From positions 7,766,229-7,830,228 of the forward strand of contig NC_013131.1 of assembly GCF_000024025.1 (NCBI RefSeq): 64,000 nt of DNA, written 5' to 3'. The notes beneath the pieces are model-generated. The model worked only from the letters and a program-made list of their open reading frames with translations. It was not told where the DNA came from and ran no database searches. The stretch comes from Catenulispora acidiphila DSM 44928. GTDB lineage: Bacteria; Actinomycetota; Actinomycetes; Streptomycetales; Catenulisporaceae. This document shows positions 42,935-52,900 of the stretch, piece after piece. The position numbers and the translations under genes were made by a program. The stretch's first letter is position 1. Every line of letters begins with the position of its first letter.

Positions 42935-44704
42935 ATGGCTTTGCCATCCGCCGATCCCCTCGACCACCACTACCGCGGCGAGCACCCGATCCGCACGCTC
43001 GCCTACCTCTTCCGGGAGGACCGAGGCCGGCTGGCTCTCGGCGTCCTGGCCTATTTCGTCAAGCACAGCCCCACTTTTCTGCTTCCGTTGGTGACGGCGG
43101 ACGTCATCGACATCGTGGTCAAACACCGCCCGATATCCGGCCTCTGGATCGATTCGGGCATTCTTCTCGTCCTTCTCCTGTTCAACCTTCCGGGACATCT
43201 TCTGTACGTCCGCTGCTTCAGCCACTCGATCCGGCGGATGGGCGTCCGACTCCGCTCGGCGCTGGTCTGGCGGCTGCAACACCTCACCATCGGCTACCAC
43301 GCGCGGGTCAGCGCCGGTGTGTTGCAGGCCAAGGTGATCCGGGACGTCGAGGCCATCGAGCAGGCCGCGCAGCAGACCTCCGACACCGGCATCGGCGCGC
43401 TGGTGACGATGGTCGGCGCGACGGTCATCATCGCCTTCCGCGACCCGGTCTGGCTGCCGGTGTTCGCCGCTCTGGTGCCGGTGACGGTGCTGCTGGCGAT
43501 GGCGCTGCGCAAGCCGATGAAACAGGACAATGAGTCCTTCCGTGCGGAAGTGGAGCATTTGTCGTCAAGGGTCGTCGAGATGACGAATCTGATCCCCATC
43601 ACCCGCGCGCACGGTCTGGAGCGCGACGCCTACAAGCGGGTCGACGGCACGCTGCGCCGTGTGCTGGCCGCCGGGCTGCGTCTGGACCTCATCAACGGCA
43701 CGTTCGGCGCGATGGCGTGGATCGCGTTGAACTTCATGGGCGTCGCGTGCCTGACGGGAGCCGCCTGGGCCGCGTACACCGGAGCGCTGGGCACCTCCCC
43801 CGGCGACGTGGTGATGCTCAGCGCGTTCTTCACGACACTGGTCGGCTCGGTGACCGCGCTGATGAACCTGACGCCGGTCATCACCCGGGGGCTCGCCTCG
43901 GTGCGCTCGGTCGGCGAAGTCCTTCAGGCGCCGGACATCGAGGAGAACGAGGGCCGCGAGGCCGTCGAGGCGGTGCGCGGCGAATTCCAGTTCGAGGGCT
44001 TGCGGTTCGAGTACCCGGACGCCGACCGGCCCTCGGTCGCGGACTTCGATCTGGTGGTCCGGCCCGGGGAGACCGTCGCCTTCGTGGGAGCCTCCGGGGC
44101 GGGCAAGTCCACGGTGCTGAACCTGGTCATCGGCTTCATCCGGCCGACCGCCGGGCACATCCTGCTGGACGGCCGCGACATGGCCGGGCTGGACCTGCGG
44201 ACGTACCGCAAGCACCTGTCGATCGTGCCGCAGGAGACGACGCTGTTCGACGGGACGATCCGGGACAACGTGCTCTACGGCCTGACCGGCGTGGACGACG
44301 AGGAGCTGCGCACGGCGCTGCGCGACGCGAACGCGCTGGAGTTCGTCGATCGGCTGCCCGAGGGTCTGGACACCCGGGTCGGGGAGAAGGGCGCGCGGAT
44401 GTCCGGCGGGCAGAAGCAGCGGCTGGCGATCGCGCGGGCGTTGGTGCGCGATCCCAGGGTCCTGATTCTCGACGAGGCCACCTCGGCGCTGGACACCCAG
44501 TCCGAGCGGCTGATCCAGGAGGCGCTGGGCCGGCTGGTCAGCGGACGCACGACGTTCGTCGTGGCGCACCGGCTGTCCACGGTGCGCAACGCCGACCGGA
44601 TCGTGGTGATGGAGGGCGGCCGGATCGTGGAGACGGGGACGCACGAGGAGTTGGTGGCGCGGGACGGGGCTTATGCCGCGCTGCACGGTGTGCGGGCTTC
44701 GTAG
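42935..44704 (+). CDS. ABC exporter (fused membrane and ATPase domains)
   Basis: 589 residues from ATG 42935, seven bases after GGAG. The N-terminal half has about six membrane segments (LALGVLAYFVKHSPTFLLPL, SGILLVLLLFNLPGHLLYV, TDTGIGALVTMVGATVIIAF-like helices). The ATPase half has Walker A AFVGASGAGKSTVLNLV, Q-loop SIVPQETTLFDGTIRDNVLY, signature ARMSGGQKQRLAIARAL, Walker B RVLILDEATSALDTQSERL and the switch His in TFVVAHRLSTVRNADR. It should work as a homodimer exporting a lipid, drug or peptide; no companion gene gives the cargo. Divergent from the NlpC/P60 gene. Confidence 0.94.
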   Translation: MALPSADPLDHHYRGEHPIRTLAYLFREDRGRLALGVLAYFVKHSPTFLLPLVTADVIDIVVKHRPISGLWIDSGILLVLLLFNLPGHLLYVRCFSHSIRRMGVRLRSALVWRLQHLTIGYHARVSAGVLQAKVIRDVEAIEQAAQQTSDTGIGALVTMVGATVIIAFRDPVWLPVFAALVPVTVLLAMALRKPMKQDNESFRAEVEHLSSRVVEMTNLIPITRAHGLERDAYKRVDGTLRRVLAAGLRLDLINGTFGAMAWIALNFMGVACLTGAAWAAYTGALGTSPGDVVMLSAFFTTLVGSVTALMNLTPVITRGLASVRSVGEVLQAPDIEENEGREAVEAVRGEFQFEGLRFEYPDADRPSVADFDLVVRPGETVAFVGASGAGKSTVLNLVIGFIRPTAGHILLDGRDMAGLDLRTYRKHLSIVPQETTLFDGTIRDNVLYGLTGVDDEELRTALRDANALEFVDRLPEGLDTRVGEKGARMSGGQKQRLAIARALVRDPRVLILDEATSALDTQSERLIQEALGRLVSGRTTFVVAHRLSTVRNADRIVVMEGGRIVETGTHEELVARDGAYAALHGVRAS

Positions 44705-44710
44705 ACCCTT

Positions 44711-44746
44711 CACAGCCTCCTGAGTAGCCTCCTGCGCAGCCTCTGA
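44711..44746 (+). repeat. 12-bp tandem repeat just after the ABC exporter stop
   Basis: CACAGCCTCCTG, AGTAGCCTCCTG and CGCAGCCTCTGA in direct succession, starting six bases past the stop codon. Confidence 0.7.
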
Positions 44747-44762
44747 TCAAGCGTTCGACGGC

Positions 44763-44801
44763 GAGGGGCGCGCACGGCGAAGTCTGCCGTGCGCGCCCCT
44801 C
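44763..44801 (+). terminator. Strong hairpin after the ABC exporter
   Basis: Perfect 16-bp stem GAGGGGCGCGCACGGC / GCCGTGCGCGCCCCTC around GAAGTCT, followed by a C-rich rather than T-rich tail. Confidence 0.8.
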
Positions 44802-44859
44802 CCCCATTCGGACGAGTGGAGTTGGCCCGACCCGCGCCGCTGCCTGATCGTGGCCTGCG

Positions 44860-46038
44860 ATGAGCACCTCAGCCGAGCAGCGCCTTCCCGCCTGGGCCGT
44901 GTGGTCCAACGCCGTCCCGGTGCTGGCCGGCGTGCTGCTGGCGTTCACGTGGGGGCGCGACATGCCGCCGTGGGTGGTGGCGGTCATCGCGGCGCTGCTG
45001 TTCGGTGCGGTGCTGGCGGCGGTGCACCACGCGGAGGTGGTGGCGCACCGGGTCGGGGAGCCCTTCGGCTCGCTGGTGCTGGCGGTCGCGGTGACGGTCA
45101 TCGAGGTGGCGCTGATCATCACCATGATGTCGGCGAAGGGCGCCAAGGGCGCGGGACTGGCCCGGGACACGGTGTTCGCGGCGGTGATGATCACCTGCAA
45201 CGGCATCGCGGGCCTGTGCCTGCTGCTCGGGGCGCTCAAGCGCGGGCTCGCGCTGTTCAACGCCGACGGGACCTCGACGGTGTTCGGCGCGATCATCACC
45301 CTGGCCGGGCTGACGCTGGTGCTGCCGACGTTCACCACCTCGCAGCCCGGTCCGGAGTTCAACGACACGCAGCTGACGTTCGCGGCGCTGGCTTCGATCG
45401 CGGTGTACGGGCTGTTCATCAGCGCCCTGACGGTGCGGCATCGGCCCGACTATCTGCCGGTCGGCAGGGATGGCGGCGGAGCTGGCTCTGGCTCTGACAG
45501 CGATGCAGGCTTTGAGAGTGACACCGGTTTCGAGAACGACACCGGCTTCGACGAGGACGGCTATGAAGGCGAGCGCCCGACCGCGCGCCAAGCCCTGATC
45601 AGCCTGGGCCTGCTCGTGCTCGCCCTGGTCGCGGTGGTCGGCCTGGGCAAGGGCGTGTCGCCGACCATCGAGCGCGGCGTGGACCGGGCCGGGCTGCCGG
45701 CCTCGGTGGTCGGCGTCGTGATCGCGCTGATGGTGCTGCTGCCGGAGGCGATCGCGGCGGTGCGGGCGGCGCAGCGGGACGAGGTGCAGACCAGCTTGAA
45801 CCTGGCGCTGGGGTCGGCGATGGCGAGCATCGGGCTGACGATCCCGGCGATCGCCGTGGCGACCGTGTGGCTGTCCACGCCGCTGCTGCTGGGCCTGGAC
45901 GCCAGCCACATGGTGTTGCTGGCGATGACCGTCGCGGTCGGGACGCTGACGTTCGTGCGCGGCCGGGCGACGCTGGTTCAGGGCGGCGCACACCTGGTGC
46001 TGTGCGCCGGATATCTGGTCCTCGCGGTCAGTCCCTAG
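44860..46038 (+). CDS. ChaA-like cation/proton antiporter (CaCA superfamily)
   Basis: 392 residues from ATG 44860 (no strong ribosome site). Eleven or so hydrophobic segments. The two inverted alpha-repeats are clear: HRVGEPFGSLVLAVAVTVIE near residue 67 and RDEVQTSLNLALGSAMASIG near residue 308, each with the acidic residue that binds the cation. Relatives exchange Ca2+, Na+ or K+ for H+ at high pH or salt. An acidic repeat loop (SDSDAGFESDTGFENDTGF) sits in the cytoplasmic linker between the halves at ~210-228 and could sense cations. The 3' end overlaps the convergent acyl-CoA ligase by 11 bp. Confidence 0.88.
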   Translation: MSTSAEQRLPAWAVWSNAVPVLAGVLLAFTWGRDMPPWVVAVIAALLFGAVLAAVHHAEVVAHRVGEPFGSLVLAVAVTVIEVALIITMMSAKGAKGAGLARDTVFAAVMITCNGIAGLCLLLGALKRGLALFNADGTSTVFGAIITLAGLTLVLPTFTTSQPGPEFNDTQLTFAALASIAVYGLFISALTVRHRPDYLPVGRDGGGAGSGSDSDAGFESDTGFENDTGFDEDGYEGERPTARQALISLGLLVLALVAVVGLGKGVSPTIERGVDRAGLPASVVGVVIALMVLLPEAIAAVRAAQRDEVQTSLNLALGSAMASIGLTIPAIAVATVWLSTPLLLGLDASHMVLLAMTVAVGTLTFVRGRATLVQGGAHLVLCAGYLVLAVSP

Positions 46039-47551
46039 GCTTGCCGAAGCGGTCGCGCAGCTCGCGCTTGAGCACCTTGTGGCTGGGACCCAGCGGCAGC
46101 GCGTCGACGAACTCCACCCGGCGCGGGTACTTGTGGCGTCCGAGGTGTTCGTTGCCGTAGGCGAGGATCTCCTCGGCCGGGGGCACGGCGTCCCCGGCTA
46201 CGACGACCGCCACGATCTCCTCGCCGTGGACGTCGTCGGGCACGCCGATGACGGCGACCTCGGTCAGACCGGGCATGCGCAGCAGCGCGTCCTCGACTTC
46301 GCGGGGGTAGACGTTGAAGCCGCCGCGGATGATCAGGTCCTTGGTGCGGTCGACGATCGAGATGAAGCCCTCGGCGTCGCGGCGTCCCAGGTCGCCGGTG
46401 CGGAACCAGCCGTCGACGACCGCGGCCGCGGTGGCCTCGGGGCGGCCGAGGTAGCCGGTGAAGACGTTGTGGCCGCGGATCACGATCTCGCCGAGTTCGC
46501 CGCGCGGCAGCAGCCTGATGGCCTCGGGGACGTCGGGGTCGGCGATCTCGACGTCCACGCCCCACAGCGGATGGCCGACCGTCCCGGCGCGCGTGCCGAT
46601 CGAGAGCTGGTTCACCGAGGCCACCGGCGAGGTCTCGGACAGGCCGTAGCCCTCGAGCACCTTGGCGCCGAAGGCCGCCTCGAAGCGTTCCAGCACCGGC
46701 ACCGGGAGCGAGGCGCCGCCGGAGACGCAGCGGCGCAGCGTCGGCATCCGCTCGGCGCGCGCCGCCGCCTCGATGAGCGTGACGTACATCGTCGGGACGC
46801 CGTGGAAGGTGGTGACGCGCTCCTGGACCATCAGCGCGATGGCGGCGTCGGGATCGAAGCGGGGCAACAGGACGACGGTGTTCCCCAGGCGCCAGGAGGC
46901 GTTCATGCTGACGGTCTGGCCGAAGGTGTGGAACAGCGGCAGAGAGGCCAGGACGATATCGTCGCGTCGGATGTCGTCGCGGGCGTCGTAGGCGTCGGTG
47001 GTGGCGTTCAGCACCAGGTTGAGGTGAGACAGGACGGCGCCTTTGGGCGTGCCGGTGGTGCCGGACGTGTAGAAGATGACCGCCGGGTCCTCGGGCTTGC
47101 GAGTGAGGAAGGTGGCGAGCGGGGTCGCTTGCTCGGTGAGCTCCTCCAGACCGCCGCCGGAGCCTGCGGTGAGCAGCTTCACGCCGATGTTCTCGGCGGC
47201 TTTCGCCGCGGTCTCGGCACACATCGCGTGGGCGATGACGAGGCTGGCGCCGCTGTCGCGCAGCACGGTCTCGGCCTCGTCGGCGGTGAGCAGCAGATGC
47301 ACGGGGACGACGACGCCGCCCGCGGCGAGGATCGCGTAGTAGGCGCGCGGGAATTCGGCGGTGTTCGGACACATCAGCGCGACCTTGTCGCCGGGGCGCA
47401 CGCCCTGCTCGACGAGCGCGCCGGCTTGGCGGAGGACCTGGTCCCAGAGCTCTGCGAAGGTGTAGCGGCGGTCGCCCTCGATCAGCGCGACGCTGTCGGG
47501 GCGGCGCCAGGCGGGTTCGGCGAGGATGCTGGCCAGCGAGAGGGAGGTCAT
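46028..47551 (-). CDS. Long-chain acyl-CoA synthetase (AMP-forming)
   Basis: 507 residues from ATG 47551. ANL-superfamily enzyme that activates a fatty acid with ATP and CoA. The P-loop-like motif is PAVIFYTSGTTGTPKGAVLS, the adenine motif GYGLSETSPV, the hinge/Asp motif WFRTGDLGRRDAEGFISIVD, then RTKDLIIRGGFNVYPREVED, and the catalytic Lys near the end in LGPSHKVLKRELRDRFG. Chain length cannot be read. The acyl-CoA dehydrogenase gene lies 45 bp upstream on the same strand, so the two probably supply the first two steps of fatty-acid oxidation. Confidence 0.94.
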   Translation of the reverse strand: MTSLSLASILAEPAWRRPDSVALIEGDRRYTFAELWDQVLRQAGALVEQGVRPGDKVALMCPNTAEFPRAYYAILAAGGVVVPVHLLLTADEAETVLRDSGASLVIAHAMCAETAAKAAENIGVKLLTAGSGGGLEELTEQATPLATFLTRKPEDPAVIFYTSGTTGTPKGAVLSHLNLVLNATTDAYDARDDIRRDDIVLASLPLFHTFGQTVSMNASWRLGNTVVLLPRFDPDAAIALMVQERVTTFHGVPTMYVTLIEAAARAERMPTLRRCVSGGASLPVPVLERFEAAFGAKVLEGYGLSETSPVASVNQLSIGTRAGTVGHPLWGVDVEIADPDVPEAIRLLPRGELGEIVIRGHNVFTGYLGRPEATAAAVVDGWFRTGDLGRRDAEGFISIVDRTKDLIIRGGFNVYPREVEDALLRMPGLTEVAVIGVPDDVHGEEIVAVVVAGDAVPPAEEILAYGNEHLGRHKYPRRVEFVDALPLGPSHKVLKRELRDRFGKPRD

Positions 47552-47596
47552 GCGTGCTCGCTTCCTGAACTTCGGGCGGTCGGTGTCTTCATGGTT

Positions 47597-48769
47597 TCAG
47601 AAAGCGCTGACGCCGGTCAGGGCGCGGCCGAGCAGCAGCTTCTGGATCTGGGACGTGCCTTCGTAGAGAGTCAGGACTCTGGCATCGCGCAGGTATTTGC
47701 CGACCGGGTACTCGTCGATGTAGCCGTAGCCGCCGAAGACCTGGATCGCGTTGTTGGCGGCGCGGACGGCGGCCTCGGAGCAGAAGAGCTTCGCGGTGGA
47801 GGCGGCGGTGGCATACGGCAGGCCGCGCTCGATGAGGTCGGCGACGCGCCAGACGAGCAGCCGGCCGGCGTCCAGGTCGACCGAGATGTCGGCGAGCATC
47901 TCCTGGACGAGCTGGTAGTTCGCGATCGGCTTGCCGAACTGGTCGCGCTCGGCGGCGTAACCGACGGAGGCGTCGAGGCAGGCCTGGATCAGCCCGACGC
48001 AGCCGGCGGCGACCGACATGCGGCCCTTGTCGAGCGTCGACATCGCGATCTTGAAGCCCTGCCCGATCTCGCCGAGCCGGGCGTCGTCGGGGACGCGGAC
48101 CTCATCGAGGATGAGCTCGGCGGTCGCCTGCCCGCGCAGCCCGAGCTTGCCCTTGATTTCGCGTGCCTGGAAGCCGGGGGTGTCGGTGGGGACGAGGAAG
48201 GCGGTGATGCCGCGCGGGCCGTCGTCGGGCGCGCCGTCTTTGGCGCCGGTGCGGGCGAAGATCAGGGCGAGGTCGGCCCAGGTGCCGTTGGTGATGAAGA
48301 GCTTCGAGCCGGTGAGGAGCCAGTCGCCGGTCTTCTCGTCGCGGACGGCTTTGGTTTTGAGGTGGCCGGCGTCGGAGCCGTTGCCGGGCTCGGTGAGGCC
48401 GAAGCAGCCGAGGGCGTCGCCAGCGGTGAGCTTGGGGATCCAGCGGCGCTTCTGGTCCTCGGTCCCGTAGGCCAGTAGCGGCTTGGTGACCAGGCCGAGC
48501 GAGACCGAGACAATGCCGCGCACGGCCGTGTCCCCGCGCCCCAACTCCTCCATGACGAGGCAGTAGGACAGGTGATCGCCCTCGGAGCCGCCGTACTCCT
48601 CAGGGATCGTCATGCCGAGGAAGCCCAGGTCACCGAGCCGCTTGACGACGGACCGATCCACCGACTCGGCCCGATCCCACGCCGCGGCATGCGGAACCAA
48701 CTCGCGATCAGCGAAGTCGGCGGCCAGGCCACGAATCGCCTCGTGCTCGTCGCTGAGGGACAAGTCCAT
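47597..48769 (-). CDS. Acyl-CoA dehydrogenase
   Basis: 390 residues from ATG 48769. FAD-dependent alpha,beta-dehydrogenation of acyl-CoA. FLGMTIPEEYGGSEGDHLSY, CFGLTEPGNGSDAGHLKTKA (FAD/substrate signature), LLTGSKLFITNGTWADLALI, RDQFGKPIANYQLVQEMLAD and FGGYGYIDEYPVGKYLRDAR followed by LTLYEGTSQIQKLLLGR, whose Glu is the family's catalytic base. Divergent from the TetR regulator at 48910, which probably controls it. Confidence 0.95.
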   Translation of the reverse strand: MDLSLSDEHEAIRGLAADFADRELVPHAAAWDRAESVDRSVVKRLGDLGFLGMTIPEEYGGSEGDHLSYCLVMEELGRGDTAVRGIVSVSLGLVTKPLLAYGTEDQKRRWIPKLTAGDALGCFGLTEPGNGSDAGHLKTKAVRDEKTGDWLLTGSKLFITNGTWADLALIFARTGAKDGAPDDGPRGITAFLVPTDTPGFQAREIKGKLGLRGQATAELILDEVRVPDDARLGEIGQGFKIAMSTLDKGRMSVAAGCVGLIQACLDASVGYAAERDQFGKPIANYQLVQEMLADISVDLDAGRLLVWRVADLIERGLPYATAASTAKLFCSEAAVRAANNAIQVFGGYGYIDEYPVGKYLRDARVLTLYEGTSQIQKLLLGRALTGVSAF

Positions 48770-48789
48770 CGCACACCTCGGGGGTTGCA

Positions 48790-48837
48790 GAAACTAGCGC
48801 CGGGAGTTTTCTTGAACGTAGTCGGGCGAAACTAGCG
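48790..48837. promoter_or_regulatory. Repeated GAAACTAGCG elements in the acyl-CoA dehydrogenase/TetR divergent region
   Basis: GAAACTAGCG occurs at 48790-48799 and again at 48828-48837, 38 bp apart. The first is also half of an inverted repeat AAACT-N9-AGTTT (48791-48809). Position, 20-70 bp upstream of the dehydrogenase start, suits a TetR operator. Confidence 0.5.
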
Positions 48838-48909
48838 ACGCAAGGTTTCCCCCCAGGATTTACTGGCCTCTCAGCCCCACCCGCCCAGCAGCAGCAGAAG
48901 GAGACGCGC

Positions 48910-49878
48910 ATGGCCCGCCCGCGAACACCCCTGCTCAGCCGCGCCGGCATCATCGCCGCAGCCCTGGCCCTGGTCGACGCCGAAGGACTCGAGGCCCTGT
49001 CCACCCGCCGCCTCGCCGCCGAGCTAGGCGTGAGCGGCCCCAGCCTGTACAACCACGTCGCCACCAAGGACGAACTCATCGACGCGGTGGTCGACAGCGT
49101 GGTCGCGGGGGTGGATGTTTCCGCTTTCGCGGGGTTGGGGGGTGGCGGCGCGGGCCTTGACGGCGCTGGTGGCGCGGGTGCTGCTGGCGCTGGTAGCGCA
49201 GGCGCGGGTAGTGCTGGCGCGGGTGGCGCTGGCGCAGGCGCTGGTAGCGCAGGCGCTCGTCGCGCGGGCGCGGGCGGCGTGGAGGGTGGTGCCGCGGGCG
49301 TGAGCGATGCTACGGGCGCCCGGCGCGCCAGGGGCGCTGCGGCCACAGAGCCTGCCGCGAGCCTCAAAGCCGGCGCCGACGCTCGAACTCCATCTCCATC
49401 TCCATCTCCATCTGCTGAGGAGCCACTTGAGGAGCCACTTCACGAGCTTCCTCCCTGGCGTGGTGCGCTCGCGACGTGGGCACGTTCGTATCGTGAGGTG
49501 CTGGCGGCTCACCCGAACGTGGTACCCGCCCTGGCACGCGGCTCGGGCCGTCGTCCCGCGCAGCTGCACATCGCCGACGCGGTCTTCGGCGGCCTGGTCG
49601 ACGCCGGCTGGCCGCGTCGCGAGGCAACCAGCATCGGCGCCCTGATGCGCTCACTGGTGATCGGCTCGGCGCTGGGCTCGTTCGCCGCCAGCTTCCCCGC
49701 CGACGCCTCGGTCTACGCAGGCCTCTACCCGCACCTGGACCAGGCGCACCTGCTCGCCGAGCACCAGCGCGAGATCGACGACCGAGCCTTCGAAGTCGGC
49801 CTCACCGCCGTCCTCGACGGCCTGGAGCTGCGACTCACAGCATTGCGCACCGCCGAACCAGGCACCCCGCACCGCTGA
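48910..49878 (+). CDS. TetR-family regulator with a Gly/Ala-rich insertion
   Basis: 322 residues from ATG 48910. Canonical TetR DNA-binding domain: LLSRAGIIAAALALVDAEGL, then STRRLAAELGVSGPSLYNHV and KDELIDAVVDSVVAG. Between residues ~75 and 165, where helix 4 normally leads straight into the ligand domain, lies a Gly/Ala/Ser-rich repeat (GGAGAAGAGSAGAGSAGAGG) followed by a TPSPSPSPSAEEPLEEPLHE tract. The TetR_C-like domain then resumes (WRGALATWARSYREVLAAHP ... ALMRSLVIGSALGSFAASFP). TetR proteins are usually ~200 residues, so ~90 are extra. Divergent from acyl-CoA dehydrogenase. Confidence 0.88.
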   Translation: MARPRTPLLSRAGIIAAALALVDAEGLEALSTRRLAAELGVSGPSLYNHVATKDELIDAVVDSVVAGVDVSAFAGLGGGGAGLDGAGGAGAAGAGSAGAGSAGAGGAGAGAGSAGARRAGAGGVEGGAAGVSDATGARRARGAAATEPAASLKAGADARTPSPSPSPSAEEPLEEPLHELPPWRGALATWARSYREVLAAHPNVVPALARGSGRRPAQLHIADAVFGGLVDAGWPRREATSIGALMRSLVIGSALGSFAASFPADASVYAGLYPHLDQAHLLAEHQREIDDRAFEVGLTAVLDGLELRLTALRTAEPGTPHR

Positions 49879-49983
49879 CCGCACCCGCGCCCCCAGCCAC
49901 CACCCCCCTTTGTGAACTTGTGCCCCCACCCCACTCCGAACGCGATTTCGCCAACCAGGTTCCCCGCACGCCCACCTTCCGGC

Positions 49984-52900
49984 ATGCTTCGCGCTGTGGC
50001 GGTCACAGACAACACGGCGACCGGCGGCACCAACCCCGACGAGCAGCCGCCGAAAGCCCTCATAGAGGCAACGACGGCACTCCTGTCCGCGGTCACCGCC
50101 CTCACCCTCCCCCTAGATCTCCCCACCGCCGAGCCGGCACGCCGCGCCCGCACCGAGATCGAGCACACCCTCACCACAGCAATCCTCCCCAGACTCCGCA
50201 CCCCCAACGCCCCCCTCCTCTGCGCCCTGGCAGGCCCAACCGGCGTCGGCAAATCAACACTCCTGAACGCCCTAGCCGGCGCCACCCTCTCGGCAACAGG
50301 CCCACTGCGCCCGACGACGCGGACACCGGTGTTGGTGTGCCACCCGGCGGATATCGCAGGTCCCGAGCCGCAGTCCGCGACTGAAGATGCTGCGAGCGCT
50401 GGGCTGGCGATGCCGATGCCCGACGCAACGCAAGACACCGATGCGCCCGGACCGGCGCCAGCCGATGAGCTGATGCCGACTGGCGCACCAGCGCGCGACG
50501 AGCCAACGCCCGAGGCGCCGGCGCCTCACGAGCCTGTGCCCGAGGAGCCGATTGCCGCCGAGCCGACGTCCGACGCGCCGGCATCTCACGAGCCAGCGCC
50601 GGGTGACCCGACCGCCCTCGAGCCAGCGCCGGGCGAGCCGATGCCCGACACACAGGCAGCCCTCGACCCGACGCCCGACACACCGGCAATCTCCGAGCCG
50701 ATGCCCGAAGCGTCGACAGCCCACGACCCGGTGTCAGCAGCAGCGTCGACACCGGCGGAGGCGTCGCAGCTCGCGGCGGGGCGTGATGGGGAGCGCCGAG
50801 AGCGCGCTGAGCCGGGGCTGGGTGCGCGGGTGGGCGCGGAGCTTGCTTCTCTGTTGTCTTCCCCCCTCCCCTCCCCCTCCCTCCCTCGTGGTGTTGCGGT
50901 AGTGGACACGGTTGATGGCGACGTGGCGGTCCTCGGTGCCGCGGACGTCGTGGTGGTCGTCGTGAGCGCAGAACGGTATGCGGATGCAGCCGTATGGCGC
51001 GTTCTGCGACGGGTCGGTGGCTGGGGCGTTCCAGTCGTCGTGGTGCTGGACCGCGTCACGGCGGAGGCCGTGGACGAGGTTGCCGGAGCCTTTGTCGAGT
51101 TGCTGCGAGTGAATGGGCTCGGGGCAGTTCCCTTCTTCGTGGTGGAGGAGGTTGGCGGCAAGGGCGAAGCCGATGGAGTGCAGAGCGGCGCGCACGGCAC
51201 TGGCGAAACTCCGGTCGCGCAAGGCGAAGAGTCGACCGAGGCCGAAGAACACAGCGCACGCACGGCGCCGGGCAACGATTCGGACCAGACTGCAGGCGCG
51301 GCACACGGCAATATTTCGGGCCCAGCCGCTGAACAATCTGCAGATGCGGCGCGGGGCGAGGAGTCCGGCGCAGCCGCTAAGCAAGCCGCGGCGCAAAGTG
51401 AGATACCGGCCCGGGCCGCAGAACAAGCTGCAGATGCGGCGCAGGGCGAGGAGTCGGGGCAAACCGCGGAGCATGGTGCACACGCGACGCAGGGCGCTGT
51501 TTCGGACCAGGCCGCGGAGCAAGTTACAGGTGCGGCGCAGGCCGAGGCTTCCGGTGCCGTCGAGGAGCAGCAACGCGAGGCACAGAGCGAGATACCGGAT
51601 CAGGCCGCGGAGCTAGGTGCAGGTGCGGCACAGAGCGAGATACCGGACCAGGCTGCTGCGGAGCCTGGCGGTGGGGCGGGTGTGGATGCTGGCTTGGGGG
51701 GTGCCCGGGCCCGGGGCGCGTTCCTTGGCGACAGCGGTGCTCTCGGTGTGGACGGAGGGCAGGGTGAGAGCGGGGCTAAGGGTGGGGGCGGTGCCTCGGG
51801 CGCGGGCGGCTATGGAGACGGCGGGCTCGGGTGCGCGGGGGAGCCTGCCGGGGGGACGGGGTTGGAGATTGGGGTGGGTGAGTCCGGCTCTGGGTTGGAT
51901 TCAGGATCGGGGTCGGAGTCTGGGGCTGGTTCGAGGGCTGAGTCCGGCTCTGGGCCGAGTTCAGGATCAGGGTCGGAGTCTGGAGCTGGTTCGAGGGCTG
52001 AGTCCGGCTCTGGGCCGAGTTCAGGATCAGGGTCGGAGTCTGGAGCTGGTTCGAGGGCTGAGTCCGGCTCTGGGCCGAGTTCAGGATCAGGGTCGGAGTC
52101 TGGAGCTGGTTCGAGGGCTGAGTCCGGCTCTGGGTCGGATTCGGGCTCGGAGTTGGAGTCTGAGGCTGGTTCGAGGGCTGAGTTTGGCTCTGAGTCGGAG
52201 GCTGGCTCGGAGTCGGAGGCTGGCTCTGGCTCGGAGTCGGCGTTTGCGGCGGAAGTGTCTGAGTCCAGCTCTGACTCTGACTCCGACTCTCGCGCTGCGT
52301 TCGGGATCGGGGGCGCTGCCCCGCTGGTGCCGGGAGTGGCGGTGGCGGGGCTGCTGGGGTGGCTCAGGGAGGCGGGGGCGGACACCGCGGGGCGGGTGCG
52401 GATCGGGATGCTCGGGGTGGCCGGGCGGCTCGATTCCGTGGAGAGGCTGGTGGGGGAGCTTGCTGATGCTTGGGAGGGGCAGCGGCTTGCTCTACAGGTA
52501 TTGCATCAGGGTTTGGAGAGGGTGCATACCGCTGAACGGGTGAGGTTTCGGGGGTGTGTGGATGGTGGGGAGTTGTTGGGGGGTGAGGTGCGGATTCGGT
52601 GGCAGGAGCTGTTGGGTTCGGGGCGTGTCAGTGCTCTGTTCGGGGCGGAGGATGGGGGCGGGCGGAAGAGTCGGAGGCGGCGGCGGGCTGAGGCGGATTG
52701 GAGTGCGCGCTTTCATAATCCGACGGCGCATGATGCTGCTACCGCGCCGTTGCGGGCGGCGCTTGTGGAGGCTGTTGCGCGGGGGTATCGCGCTGCGTTG
52801 GAGCGGGCTGCGCGGAAGACTGTTGATCAGTGGGAGTTGACGCCGGGGGCGCCGGAGCCGGGGCAGATCGATGAGGCGACGCGGCGGGCCACTGATCCGG

